The notes below the pieces were generated by a model. It did no database searches and was not told where the DNA came from. It saw nothing but the letters and a program-made list of their open reading frames with translations. The translations under genes and the position numbers were made by a program. DNA of 64,000 nucleotides. Source: Nocardioides insulae DSM 17944. Lineage in GTDB: Bacteria > Actinomycetota > Actinomycetes > Propionibacteriales > Nocardioidaceae. Positions within the stretch are counted from its first letter, which is position 1. Every line of letters begins with the position of its first letter. This document shows, piece after piece, positions 49,616 to 57,890 of the stretch. The stretch covers positions 558,001-622,000 of the forward strand of contig NZ_AUGU01000013.1 of the NCBI RefSeq assembly GCF_000422825.1, in the 5' to 3' direction.

Positions 49616-50254
49616 GGGGCCGACCGGGAGGGGCGCGACGCTCCCCAGACCCGTGATCACGTCGTCGGGTCGCACCGCCGGCTCGGCGTGTCGCAGGAGC
49701 AGGTCCAGCCTGGAGCCCTCGACTCCCGGGCGTGGGACGGCCCGCAGCGCCAGGACGGAGGCGCGGCAGTCGAACTCACGCAGCCCCTTCTTGGCCATCC
49801 GCTCCACCATGACCGTCTCGGCGGCCAGGAAGGCCTCGACCGCAGCCTCGGCGACAGGGAGAGGCGTGGGCAGGTCGATCAGCCAGGTGCTGGCCTGGAG
49901 TCGGTCGGCGAGCTTGCCACCGGTGGAGACGGCCACCTCGACCACGTCGAGCCCGTCGGGCAGGGCCTCGACCAAGGCACTCCGGACCGCCTCGGGCTCG
50001 ACCACGGCGGCCAACCCGATCTCGACGTACTCGGCCTCGCTCGCGGCCCCGGTCGGGGCGGCACCCGCGTAGGAGATGCGCGGGTGCGGGTTGAAGCCCG
50101 AGGAGTAGGCCATCGGCACCCGCTCACGCATCAGCGCGCGCTCGAAGGCCCGACTGAAGTCACGGTGACTGGTGAACCGCAACCGCCCGCGCTTGGCGTA
50201 GCGGATCCTCAGTCGCTGGACCGGCGGGGCCTGCTGTTCGGGCTGTTGACGCAC
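49529..50254 (-). CDS. TIGR03936-family radical-SAM-associated protein (DUF2344)
   Basis: 241 residues. Recognised by RLRIRYAKRGRLRFTSHRDFSRAFERAL and GFNPHPRISYAGAAPTG near the N-terminus. In most relatives it stands beside, or is fused to, the TIGR03960 radical SAM protein and in front of rne; here the partner is 7.6 kb away. Function unknown, an RNA-modification role is only suspected. The GTG start (VRQQPEQQ) has TACCCT six bases upstream and no Shine-Dalgarno. The last 28 codons are the source of the tandem repeats downstream. Confidence 0.88.
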   Translation of the reverse strand: MRQQPEQQAPPVQRLRIRYAKRGRLRFTSHRDFSRAFERALMRERVPMAYSSGFNPHPRISYAGAAPTGAASEAEYVEIGLAAVVEPEAVRSALVEALPDGLDVVEVAVSTGGKLADRLQASTWLIDLPTPLPVAEAAVEAFLAAETVMVERMAKKGLREFDCRASVLALRAVPRPGVEGSRLDLLLRHAEPAVRPDDVITGLGSVAPLPVGPEHGGVPLLTRLAQGPLDEETLTVGDPLL

Positions 50255-50260
50255 GACCCG

Positions 50261-50266
50261 AGGGTA
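50261..50266 (-). promoter_or_regulatory. -10 box of the TIGR03936 gene (leaderless)
   Basis: TACCCT on the minus strand, 6 nt before the GTG. This implies the gene is transcribed on its own rather than from TIGR03960. Confidence 0.5.
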
Positions 50267-50422
50267 CGGCGAGCCGGCGGGTCGGAGCACATCCCGCAGC
50301 CGAACCGGCGATCCCGGCCTCAGCCCGCCGCCGAGGATCCCCGCCTGCGGCAGGCACCCGTGGCGCGATCGGCACCGGTCGCTATCGCCGGTGCCACCGG
50401 CCCACCCCGTGCCCGTGCCGTG

Positions 50423-50447
50423 CCTCAGCCGTCCGGGCACGCTGAGG
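50423..50447 (-). terminator. Possible terminator of the DUF4190 gene
   Basis: 7-bp stem (cctcagc/gctgagg) 27 nt past the stop; a second weak hairpin (ggcaccgg/ccggtgcc) lies at 50371-50395. The rest of the 219-nt gap shows nothing. Confidence 0.35.
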
Positions 50448-50473
50448 ACGACCCCGATCGGCGCGCTCCCGGC

Positions 50474-50950
50474 TCAGACGTTGGAGGTGGTCGAGGCGCT
50501 CTCGGAGAGGAAGAGGACCGTCGCCATCAGGCCGAAGTAGGCGAGGTAGAACAAGCCCCACAGCACGGTGCCGGCGAGTCCGGTCCAGAAGCCCGCCTGG
50601 GCCAGTCCGCGACCGGTGAGCCTGCCCTGGGACTCATCGATCTGGCGAGTCGCCCTGCGACCCACGATCATCGCCGGGATGCCGAGGAAGAGCCCGCAGC
50701 CCACCACGATCGAGACCAGACCGAGCACGAGCGCGGTGATCGCCACCCCCGAGGTCTGGGCCGGCTGGGCGTAATAGGGCTGACCGTACGGCGACGGTGC
50801 CGCGTACGGGTGGGGCGGCAGGTACGACGGTGGCTGCCCGTACGGCGAGAGCGGCGGCGCGTAGGGGGCCGGTGGCTGCACGGAATGCCGGTCGGGTTCC
50901 TCCCCGGTCCCGCGGGAGGGCTGCGACTGGTCAGGGTCCGGGTGCGCCAT
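50474..50950 (-). CDS. DUF4190-type small membrane protein with Pro/Tyr-rich N-terminus
   Basis: 158 residues. The first 65 are a disordered Pro/Tyr/Gln-rich segment (repeats such as SPYGQP and PYAPP), followed by two membrane helices: SGVAITALVLGLVSIVVGCGLFLGI (about 67-91) and FWTGLAGTVLWGLFYLAYFGLMATVL (about 120-146), with a cytosolic loop between, the DUF4190 layout. No known function. The ATG has TAGGTT six bases upstream. Confidence 0.78.
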   Translation of the reverse strand: MAHPDPDQSQPSRGTGEEPDRHSVQPPAPYAPPLSPYGQPPSYLPPHPYAAPSPYGQPYYAQPAQTSGVAITALVLGLVSIVVGCGLFLGIPAMIVGRRATRQIDESQGRLTGRGLAQAGFWTGLAGTVLWGLFYLAYFGLMATVLFLSESASTTSNV

Positions 50951-50956
50951 GGCGGC

Positions 50957-50962
50957 AACCTA
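50957..50962 (-). promoter_or_regulatory. -10 box of the DUF4190 gene (leaderless)
   Basis: TAGGTT on the minus strand, 6 nt before the ATG. Confidence 0.5.
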
Positions 50963-51012
50963 CCCAGCTGCCCGGCGCTGACACCCCCGCACCCGTGGTG
51001 CGTCCCACACGC

Positions 51013-52206
51013 TCAGGGCAGCCTGGCGCGCCGCATCTGCGGGGAGGCGTAGACGTTGGTGATGAGGACACCGTCCAGCCAGGCCGACAGTCGTGCGGCC
51101 TCGGCGTCCAATGCCTTCCGACCGGCCGGTTCGACGGCCCTGCTGAGCACCACGCGCACCCCTCCGTCGTCCTGCTGCACCCAGCAGCCCACGATCCGGC
51201 CGTCCCACCAGGCGGTGGTGCCGACGTTGCCGTTGGTGTCCATCAGCAGTGGTACGAGCTGCTCGGGGAAGTAGAAGGAACGCGCCTTCCACCCCATCGC
51301 GGTCGGGTCGAGCGTCGGCAGCAGCGCGGCCCACGGCTCGACCGGTTCGGCGGTGCCGTCGAGGAGCGGGTCGTCGGGGAGCAGCCAGCCGGTGTCGCCG
51401 GATTCCAGGGCGACCTCGACCGCCTCCACGTCGGCGAGGGCACGGCGCACGATCGTCTTGGTGGCTCCGAGCCACCAGACCAGATCGGTCTCGGTGCCGG
51501 GTCCGAAGGTCCACAGCCAGCGGCGCACCAGCTCGGTGTAGCCAGGGCCGGGGTCCATCGGCGGGGGCACCTCCCCCAGCCATGCCTCGGTGGTGGTCCA
51601 GGCGGGCTTGTTGAGCCGCCAGTGCCCGGCGTTCTCGGCACGCACCACCCGGCCCTCGGCACCCAGCGTGGTCAGCACCCGCGGACCGATCGGGAAGGTC
51701 CCGCCCCAGCGTTTGCCCGGTGCGCCCATGGTGAAGGTGGTCTCCAGGGCGGGCACGGCCGCCCGCACCTCCTGGGCCGAGCGTGGCCGACCGTCGGCGA
51801 GCAGCGCCACCACGTCGTCCATCGCAGCGCCGACCCACGTGTCGGGCTCGGCGATTCCGGCCTCGCCGGCGTACTTCACCAGTTTGGCGCGCTCCGGAGC
51901 CGCCGTGCGGGCTGCGGCGCTCCCCCACACCGCCGGCAGCAACTCGCGCGGGAGGGCCCACAGGGTACGCCGCATGGCGAGCTGCTTGACCAGGTTGCGC
52001 TCCTCGTAGAGCGCCCGCTCGACGTCGTCGAGGGTGACGTCCTCGACCCTGGCCCACAGCGCGAGGTGGACCGTCGCTGCCTCGGTGGCATGCAGTGCGG
52101 TCATCGCCCGGGCCGCTCCGGACACCTCCGCGTACCTGCTGCCCGGCGCCAGCCCGTGCCGGACGGCGAACCGGTCACGCCGCTCCCGATCAGTCACGCT
52201 CCGCAT
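51013..52206 (-). CDS. Winged-helix DNA-binding domain protein (HTH_42/YcaQ-like)
   Basis: 397 residues. The family of winged-helix proteins typified by AlkZ and YcaQ DNA glycosylases: N-terminal LHATEAATVHLALWARV, then tandem winged helices (YEERNLVKQLAMRRTLWALPREL; RAENAGHWRLNKPAWTTTE) and a C-terminal domain with NVGTTAWWDGRIVGCWVQ. Some members unhook DNA cross-links, many are uncharacterised; I could not settle the catalytic motif. It is a single gene, perhaps leaderless (CATGCT six bases before the ATG). Confidence 0.78.
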   Translation of the reverse strand: MRSVTDRERRDRFAVRHGLAPGSRYAEVSGAARAMTALHATEAATVHLALWARVEDVTLDDVERALYEERNLVKQLAMRRTLWALPRELLPAVWGSAAARTAAPERAKLVKYAGEAGIAEPDTWVGAAMDDVVALLADGRPRSAQEVRAAVPALETTFTMGAPGKRWGGTFPIGPRVLTTLGAEGRVVRAENAGHWRLNKPAWTTTEAWLGEVPPPMDPGPGYTELVRRWLWTFGPGTETDLVWWLGATKTIVRRALADVEAVEVALESGDTGWLLPDDPLLDGTAEPVEPWAALLPTLDPTAMGWKARSFYFPEQLVPLLMDTNGNVGTTAWWDGRIVGCWVQQDDGGVRVVLSRAVEPAGRKALDAEAARLSAWLDGVLITNVYASPQMRRARLP

Positions 52207-52234
52207 GCGCCCAGCATGCCCGAGGTCCGGCTGA

Positions 52235-53335
52235 TCAGGCGTCGATCACCAGATCGTCGAGCGGCTTGGAGCAGCACGGCAGGAACTTGCCCGCCTGGAT
52301 CTCCCGCGGCCGGATCCCACCCGCGTGCTGCATGTCGACCCTGCCCTCCAGCAGGGTGGCCTTGCAGGTGCCACAGGCTCCCTCCTCACACGAGGAGGGC
52401 AGTGAGACCCCTGCTTCCAAGGCGGCCTCCAGCACGGTGGCGGAGCCGTCGCACTCGATCGTGCGGCCGGTACGCCGCAGCTCGATCCGGTGCCGTTCAC
52501 CGGTCAGTTCGGGGTCGGCGGACTCGCGGGTGAGGGCGCCGAGGCGGAAGGACTCCTCGTGCCTGCGGGACGGGTCGACGCCGAGCAGGTCGAGGGTCTC
52601 CCGAACCGCCTCCATGTAGGCCGGCGGGCCGCAGGTGAACACCTCCCGCTCCAGCAGGTCCGGGGCCGCCGCCAACAGCGCCTCCGCGGTGAGCCGGCCC
52701 CGGACCCCGGTCCAGGCCTCACCGGGTGCGTCGCCCTCGCACAGGACGGTCACCGACCGGTCCGCCCGTTCGGCGATCCGGGCCAGTTCGTCACGGAACA
52801 CGATGTCGGCCGGCGTACGGGCGCTGTGCACGAACACGACATCGGCCGGATCGGCCGTCTCCCCGAGTGCCCGGGTCATGGACATCAGCGGGGTGATGCC
52901 GCTGCCGGCGGAGAGGAAGAGGTAGCGGGCCGCGGGGTGCCGGGTGTGGCTGAACTCCCCGAAGGGCCCGACCGCGCGCACCCGGTCGCCGACCCGAAGG
53001 TGGTCGTGCAGCCACGCCGAGACCGGCCCGTCGGGAGTTCGCTTGACTGTGATGGTGACGACCTCGGGCTGATGACCGGGCACCGGTGGCGCCGAGGAGA
53101 GGGTGTAGCACCGCTCCATCGGCTGGCCGCCCACCTCGAAGGTGAAGGTGAGGTACTGGCCGGGTGCGTGCGCCAGCACGGCATCGTCCGGGAGGAGGAG
53201 GTCGAAGCTGACCACGTCATGGGTGATCGGGCGGATCGCCACGCAGGTCAACGATCCGTCGACCTCCTCGACGAGGGGCCGACGCGGCCTCGGCGCGCGG
53301 TGCCCGACGTATCCGGGGCTCAGCAGCTCGGTCAT
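52235..53335 (-). CDS. Glycine-betaine monooxygenase reductase subunit (GbcB-like)
   Basis: 366 residues. Ferredoxin-reductase module with FAD motif RCYTLSSAP, NAD motif SAGSGITPLMSM and CGPPAYMEAV, and a C-terminal plant-type [2Fe-2S] domain CEEGACGTCKATLL with the last Cys in FLPCCSKP. It supplies electrons to the Rieske subunit encoded just upstream in the operon (70 nt gap). Same architecture as GbcB of betaine demethylation; other Rieske reductases (for example for carnitine or stachydrine) share it. ATG at 53335 has GAGGGGA upstream. Confidence 0.82.
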   Translation of the reverse strand: MTELLSPGYVGHRAPRPRRPLVEEVDGSLTCVAIRPITHDVVSFDLLLPDDAVLAHAPGQYLTFTFEVGGQPMERCYTLSSAPPVPGHQPEVVTITVKRTPDGPVSAWLHDHLRVGDRVRAVGPFGEFSHTRHPAARYLFLSAGSGITPLMSMTRALGETADPADVVFVHSARTPADIVFRDELARIAERADRSVTVLCEGDAPGEAWTGVRGRLTAEALLAAAPDLLEREVFTCGPPAYMEAVRETLDLLGVDPSRRHEESFRLGALTRESADPELTGERHRIELRRTGRTIECDGSATVLEAALEAGVSLPSSCEEGACGTCKATLLEGRVDMQHAGGIRPREIQAGKFLPCCSKPLDDLVIDA

Positions 53336-53405
53336 GTTGGTGTTCCCCTCTCGGTGGTCGGGCTGAGGAGCGCGGCCCATGAGGCCGGCGCCGAAGTGGA
53401 GTGAG

Positions 53406-54671
53406 TCATCCCAGTGCCTCCTGCAGACGCTCGAGATACCAGGTGACGAAGGCGTCGACATGGGTCTCGGTCGGCGAGTAGGGCCCGGGCACATAGGCGG
53501 GGCTACGGACGCCGGCCTGCGCGCGCGCCACGAATGTGGAGTCCTGGTGGTTGGTCTGGTGCCAGACGTCGGTCAGGGTGGCTAGGTCGTAGTCGACCCC
53601 CTCGACGGCGTCCTCGTGCACCAGCCAGGTGGTGCGGACCAGGGTCCGATCGGCCGCGAGCGGGATCACGCTGAAGGTGATCGCGTGGTCGGCGAGGAAG
53701 TGGAACCACGAGTTCGGCTGGTAGTGCACCGAGAGCCGCCCGAGCCGGGGCGAGTCCAGCTCGCCGAGCAGCCGGCGGGAGGCGGCGCTTCCGTCGCGGG
53801 TGTAGGACTCCCCCGCCCCGTCGAGCGCCTCGCGCTGCACCCGGAAGGCGGTGGGCCGGCCGCTCAGCTCCTCGATGGGGGCATGCGGCAGGCCGCGTTG
53901 CTCGCAGGCCCGCTCCAGCGCCGCCTGGGCCTCGAGGTAGCGGGTGTGGGCGGGCTGGAGCCGCTTGGGGATCGCATCGGGCGCGTAGCCGTAGGTCGGG
54001 AAGAACGTGCAGGTGAGCTCGGGGTGCCCGCCCTCGCAGTGGTAGCACTCCCGGTTGTTCTCCATCACCAGCTTCCAGTTGCCCTGCTCGACGAGGTCCT
54101 CCTGCGCGGCGACCTTGGTGTGCCGGAGCTGATGGGCGGCGAGGTACGGCGTCACCAACCCGGCGACGTCGTCGAAGTCGGCCGGCGGGTCGGCCGCCAG
54201 GCAGATGAAGACCAGCCCGTCCACCGACCGTGCGTGCACCCGCTTGAGTCCGAAGCAGCTCTTGTCGAACCCCGGCGCCTGCAGCCCGGCGGTGAGCAGG
54301 CTCCCGTCGGTGGCATAGGTCCACTGGTGGTAGCTGCACACGAGATTGCCGACCGCTCCCCTGTCCTCGTTGAGCAGGCGGGCACCCCGGTGCCGGCAGA
54401 CGTTGTGGAAGGCAGCGACCTCTTCGTCGTCGTCGCGCAGGACGATCACCGAGTAGTCGCCGATGTCGATCGTCAGGTAGTCGCCGGGCTCGCGGATCTC
54501 GGCCTCGCTGGCCACGAAGAACCAGTGCCTGGCGAACACGGTGGCGATGTCGAGGTCGAAGAGATCCTGGCTGATGTAGAACGGCGCCTCCAGCGCATGG
54601 CCCGGCCTGTGGCGGGCGACGAGCTCGGCGGCGGCGCGTGGATCGGTGGTTGATGCGGCCACTGTGGTCAC
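53406..54671 (-). CDS. Glycine-betaine-type Rieske monooxygenase (GbcA-like)
   Basis: 421 residues. Rieske ligands CRHRGARLL and CSYHQWTYATDG (about residues 90-115); mononuclear iron site in NWKLVMENNRECYHCEGGHPEL, a signature of the GbcA/BmoA/stachydrine demethylase group. EGVDYDLATLTDVWHQTN and SPAYVPGPYSPTE further support it. Expected reaction: glycine betaine to dimethylglycine plus formaldehyde. The GTG start at 54671 has a perfect GGAGGT five bases upstream, the strongest ribosome-binding site in the window. Confidence 0.85.
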   Translation of the reverse strand: MTTVAASTTDPRAAAELVARHRPGHALEAPFYISQDLFDLDIATVFARHWFFVASEAEIREPGDYLTIDIGDYSVIVLRDDDEEVAAFHNVCRHRGARLLNEDRGAVGNLVCSYHQWTYATDGSLLTAGLQAPGFDKSCFGLKRVHARSVDGLVFICLAADPPADFDDVAGLVTPYLAAHQLRHTKVAAQEDLVEQGNWKLVMENNRECYHCEGGHPELTCTFFPTYGYAPDAIPKRLQPAHTRYLEAQAALERACEQRGLPHAPIEELSGRPTAFRVQREALDGAGESYTRDGSAASRRLLGELDSPRLGRLSVHYQPNSWFHFLADHAITFSVIPLAADRTLVRTTWLVHEDAVEGVDYDLATLTDVWHQTNHQDSTFVARAQAGVRSPAYVPGPYSPTETHVDAFVTWYLERLQEALG

Positions 54672-54744
54672 CGGGGACCTCCTTCGGGAGGGACGGGAGA
54701 GATCTGGAGATGGAGGTCGGGTCGAGGGTGAGGATCCGGGTTGG

Positions 54745-56781
54745 TCAGAGGAGGTGGCACAACCGCAGGGCGTCGTAGACCGCGGCGTGGATGTTGCGAC
54801 TCGCGACGGCGTCGCCGATGCGGAAGAGCTGGTAGTGGCCCTCGGGGTTGGTGCGGACCGGTTGCGGGGTGCCGGCCAGCAGCGCCCGGTGGTCGACCTC
54901 ACCGAGGTTGGTCGACCCGGGCAGCAGCTCGACGTACAGCTCGTCGTTGGGGAGGGTGCCGTGCTCGACGACGACGTGGTCGACGCGGCGCTCCAGGGTG
55001 CGGTCGGTGTAGTCGCTGCCGAGGGTCGCGATCAGGGCGCCGGCATCGCGGCGTACCGCTGTGAGCCGGTGGGCCAGGGTCACCTCGACGTCGTGTTCGG
55101 CGAACGCGGTCAGGTAGGCGGGCGAGTTCATGCTCCCCACGCCGGGGCCGAGGGTGCGCTCGGGCGTGACGTACTCGATCCGGACACCGCGACCGGCGAG
55201 CAGCTCAGCGGCGTCCAGGGCCTGCTCGGCGCCGTTGTCGTCGTAGACCAGCACGCTGCCCTTCGGGTGCAGCGAACCGTCCATGACGTCCCAGGTGTCG
55301 GAGACCAGCTCCCGCCCCTCGGCCAGGAACTCGGTGTTGGGCATGCCCCCGGTCGCGACGATCACCACGTCCGGCTGCTCGGCGAGGACGGTGGCTGCAT
55401 CGGCGTAGGTGCCGAACCGGAACTCCACCGCGGTGTGCTTGGCCTCGGCCAACCGCCAGTCGATGATCCCGATGAGGTCGCGGCGCCTGGCCGAGGAGGC
55501 GGCCAGCCGGACCTGTCCACCCGGGGCGTCCGCGGCCTCGAGCACCACGACGTGGTGGCCGCGTTCGCCGAGCACCCGGGCCGCCTCCAGCCCCGCCGGG
55601 CCGGCACCGACCACGACGACCCTGCGGGCCTCCGCCGCGGGCGCGATCAGCTGCGGCAGGGAGATCTCGCGTCCGGTGGCCGGATTGTGGATGCACTTGG
55701 CGTCGCCGGACTCGTAGATGGCATCCAGGCAGTAGTTGGCACCGACGCACGGTCTGATCCGGTCCTCCTCCCCCGCTGCCAACTTGGCCACGAGGTAGGG
55801 GTCGGCCAACTGGGGCCTGGTCAGCCCGACAAGGTCGAGGAGTCCCTCCCGCACGGCGTGCCGGGCGGTGGCCACGTCGGAGATCCGGGAGGCGTGCATC
55901 ACCGGGATGTCGACGGCCGCCCGGATCTGACCGGCGAAGTCGAGGAAGGGCGCCGAGGGTGTGCCCATCGACGGGATCACCTTGGCGAGGGTCGCATCGG
56001 ACTCGATGGTGCCCTTGATGACGCTGAGGAAGTCGATGCCGTCGGCGACGTAGTGGCGCAGCGCCTCCAGCGCCTCCTCCCGGCCCAGCCCGTCCGGGCG
56101 GTCCTCGTCCATCGACATCCGTACGCCGATGACGAAGTCGGGCCCGACCGCCTCCCGCACCTCCCGGATCACCCGGCGCGGGAAGGCCATCCGATGCTCC
56201 AGGCTGCCGCCGTACTCGTCGTCGCGGTGGTTGGTCGCCGGCGAGAGGAAGCCATCGAGCAGGTGCCCGTAGTGCATCAGCTCTATGCCGTCCAGGCCAC
56301 CCTGCTGACAGCGCTGCGCCGCCGCGACGAAGTCGGCGACGATCCGGTCGAGATCCCACTGCTCCGCGACCTTGGGGAACGAGCGGTGCGCCGGCTCCCG
56401 CAGCGGCGAGGAGTAGACCACCGGCAGCCAGTCCCCGGTGAAGTTGCTGGTACGCCGGCCCAGGTGGGTCACCTGGGTCATCACCGCGGCGCCCTCCTCG
56501 TGGACGGCGTCGGAGAGCCGCTGCAGCCACGGCACGATCTCGTCGCGGTGGAGCTGCAGGTTGCCGAAGGACGGCGGGCTGTCCGGCGAGATCACCGCGG
56601 AGCCGCCCATCATGGTCAGCCCCATCCCGCCGCGAGCCTTCTCCAGGTGGTAGCGCAGGTAGCGCTCCTTGGGCATCCCGTCCTCGCCGTACGCCGGTTC
56701 GTGCGACGTGCTGACCACGCGGTTGCGCAGGTGCAGGTGCTTGAGCCGGAACGGCTGGAGCAACGGGTCGAAGTGGGTCAC
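54745..56781 (-). CDS. NADH:flavin oxidoreductase, dimethylglycine/N-methylproline demethylase type (DgcA/StcD-like)
   Basis: 678 residues. N-terminal old-yellow-enzyme barrel (FDPLLQPFRLKHLHLRNRVVS, ELMHYGHLLDGFLSPATNHRDDEYGG), a 4Fe-4S region RPCVGANYCLDAIY and KCIHNPATGRE, then a FAD/NAD domain (VVVVGAGPAGLEAARVL). This is the trimethylamine-dehydrogenase-like family that contains DgcA and StcD. Placed with gbcA and gbcB, it would demethylate the product of GbcAB (dimethylglycine to sarcosine). GTG start with GAGACT six bases upstream. Divergent from a LysR regulator. Confidence 0.85.
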   Translation of the reverse strand: MTHFDPLLQPFRLKHLHLRNRVVSTSHEPAYGEDGMPKERYLRYHLEKARGGMGLTMMGGSAVISPDSPPSFGNLQLHRDEIVPWLQRLSDAVHEEGAAVMTQVTHLGRRTSNFTGDWLPVVYSSPLREPAHRSFPKVAEQWDLDRIVADFVAAAQRCQQGGLDGIELMHYGHLLDGFLSPATNHRDDEYGGSLEHRMAFPRRVIREVREAVGPDFVIGVRMSMDEDRPDGLGREEALEALRHYVADGIDFLSVIKGTIESDATLAKVIPSMGTPSAPFLDFAGQIRAAVDIPVMHASRISDVATARHAVREGLLDLVGLTRPQLADPYLVAKLAAGEEDRIRPCVGANYCLDAIYESGDAKCIHNPATGREISLPQLIAPAAEARRVVVVGAGPAGLEAARVLGERGHHVVVLEAADAPGGQVRLAASSARRRDLIGIIDWRLAEAKHTAVEFRFGTYADAATVLAEQPDVVIVATGGMPNTEFLAEGRELVSDTWDVMDGSLHPKGSVLVYDDNGAEQALDAAELLAGRGVRIEYVTPERTLGPGVGSMNSPAYLTAFAEHDVEVTLAHRLTAVRRDAGALIATLGSDYTDRTLERRVDHVVVEHGTLPNDELYVELLPGSTNLGEVDHRALLAGTPQPVRTNPEGHYQLFRIGDAVASRNIHAAVYDALRLCHLL

Positions 56782-56854
56782 GCGGCCAGTCTCAGCCCGC
56801 TCAACCCATGAAGAGAAGCAAACGAAATTCCACGCAAGCATGCAAGGATTACGC

Positions 56855-57760
56855 ATGATCGATCGCCGCTTGCAGGTGCTCAGAGTGGTTGCGGCACGAG
56901 GCACGGTCACCGCTGCGGCCGAATCCTTGAGCTACACTCCCTCGGCTGTTTCCTACCAGCTCCGCTCGCTCTCCCGAGAATTGGGAATGCCGCTGCTCGA
57001 GCAGCACGGTCGGGGGGTCCGGCTGACCCCTGCCGCCCGCCTCCTGGTCAAGCGCAGCGACGAACTCTACGAGCGGTGGGAGCAGATCCGCGCCGAACTC
57101 GCGTCCGCGGAGCCGGCCCAGGTCGGCACGCTCCGGCTGTGTGGCTTCTCCACCGCCGCCTCCGCCCTGCTCCCCCGCGTCGCCGAGCGTGTCACCGCCG
57201 CCCATCCGCTCGCCTCGGTGCGGATCATCGAGGCCGACCCCGAGGAGTGCTTCGACCTGCTCCTGGCCGACCGGGCCGACCTGGCCGTGGTGGTGGCCAC
57301 CTCGGCCCTGCCGTCGGTGGACGACCCGCGGTTCGACCAGCGCGCGCTGCTGGACGATCCGCTGGACCTGCTGGTGCCCGAGGACCATCCGCTGGCGCGA
57401 CGCCATTCGGCGCTGCTCAGCGAGGCCGCCACCGAGCCCTGGATCATGGACCGACCCGGTCGCCCCTACCACCACCTGGTCCTCGCGGCCTGCTCGGCCG
57501 CGGGCTTCACCCCGAGGATCGCGCACGAGGCGGTGGAGTGGGAGACCGGCGCGGCACTGGTCGACGCCGGCTTCGGCGTCTCGCTGGTCCCCCAGCTGGC
57601 CCATCTGCCCAGCGGCTACCGGATCGTCCGCGTGCCCCTGCGCGGCGAGCCCGCGCCCGCCCGGCGGATCCTCACCGGCGTACGCCGCGGCGCCCGGAAG
57701 CAGCCCTCGATCGCCACCGCGCTCACCGCCCTCGAGGAGCTCGCCGCCGAACGCCGGTGA
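56855..57760 (+). CDS. LysR-family transcriptional regulator of the betaine-type operon
   Basis: 301 residues. N-terminal winged helix (LQVLRVVAARGTVTAAAESLSYTPSAVSYQLRSLSREL) and a substrate-binding domain from about residue 90 (GTLRLCGFSTAASALLPRV). Divergent from the dgcA-like gene with a 73-nt gap, the usual place for a LysR regulator of its neighbour; the inducer is probably a betaine or demethylation product (inference). The gap is notably AT-richer than its surroundings and contains GCAAGCATGC, a possible part of the binding site. Confidence 0.88.
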   Translation: MIDRRLQVLRVVAARGTVTAAAESLSYTPSAVSYQLRSLSRELGMPLLEQHGRGVRLTPAARLLVKRSDELYERWEQIRAELASAEPAQVGTLRLCGFSTAASALLPRVAERVTAAHPLASVRIIEADPEECFDLLLADRADLAVVVATSALPSVDDPRFDQRALLDDPLDLLVPEDHPLARRHSALLSEAATEPWIMDRPGRPYHHLVLAACSAAGFTPRIAHEAVEWETGAALVDAGFGVSLVPQLAHLPSGYRIVRVPLRGEPAPARRILTGVRRGARKQPSIATALTALEELAAERR

Positions 57761-57810
57761 CCCGTGTCGCCCGGGTCCCGGGTGTCGCTCGAGGCCGGCC
57801 CGGCCGGACC

Positions 57811-57887
57811 CGCTCGACCCTGGCTCCCGGCATCAGCCGACGGCCGGACCGGTCGCCCGGCCCGACGCGCTCGACCCTGGCTCCCGG
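57811..57887. repeat. 20-bp direct repeat in a convergent gap
   Basis: CGCTCGACCCTGGCTCCCGG occurs exactly twice, at 57811-57830 and 57868-57887, with related flanking GC-rich sequence. It lies between the LysR and TIGR03960 stop codons. No clear terminator hairpin is seen here. Confidence 0.7.
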
Positions 57888-57890
57888 GCC

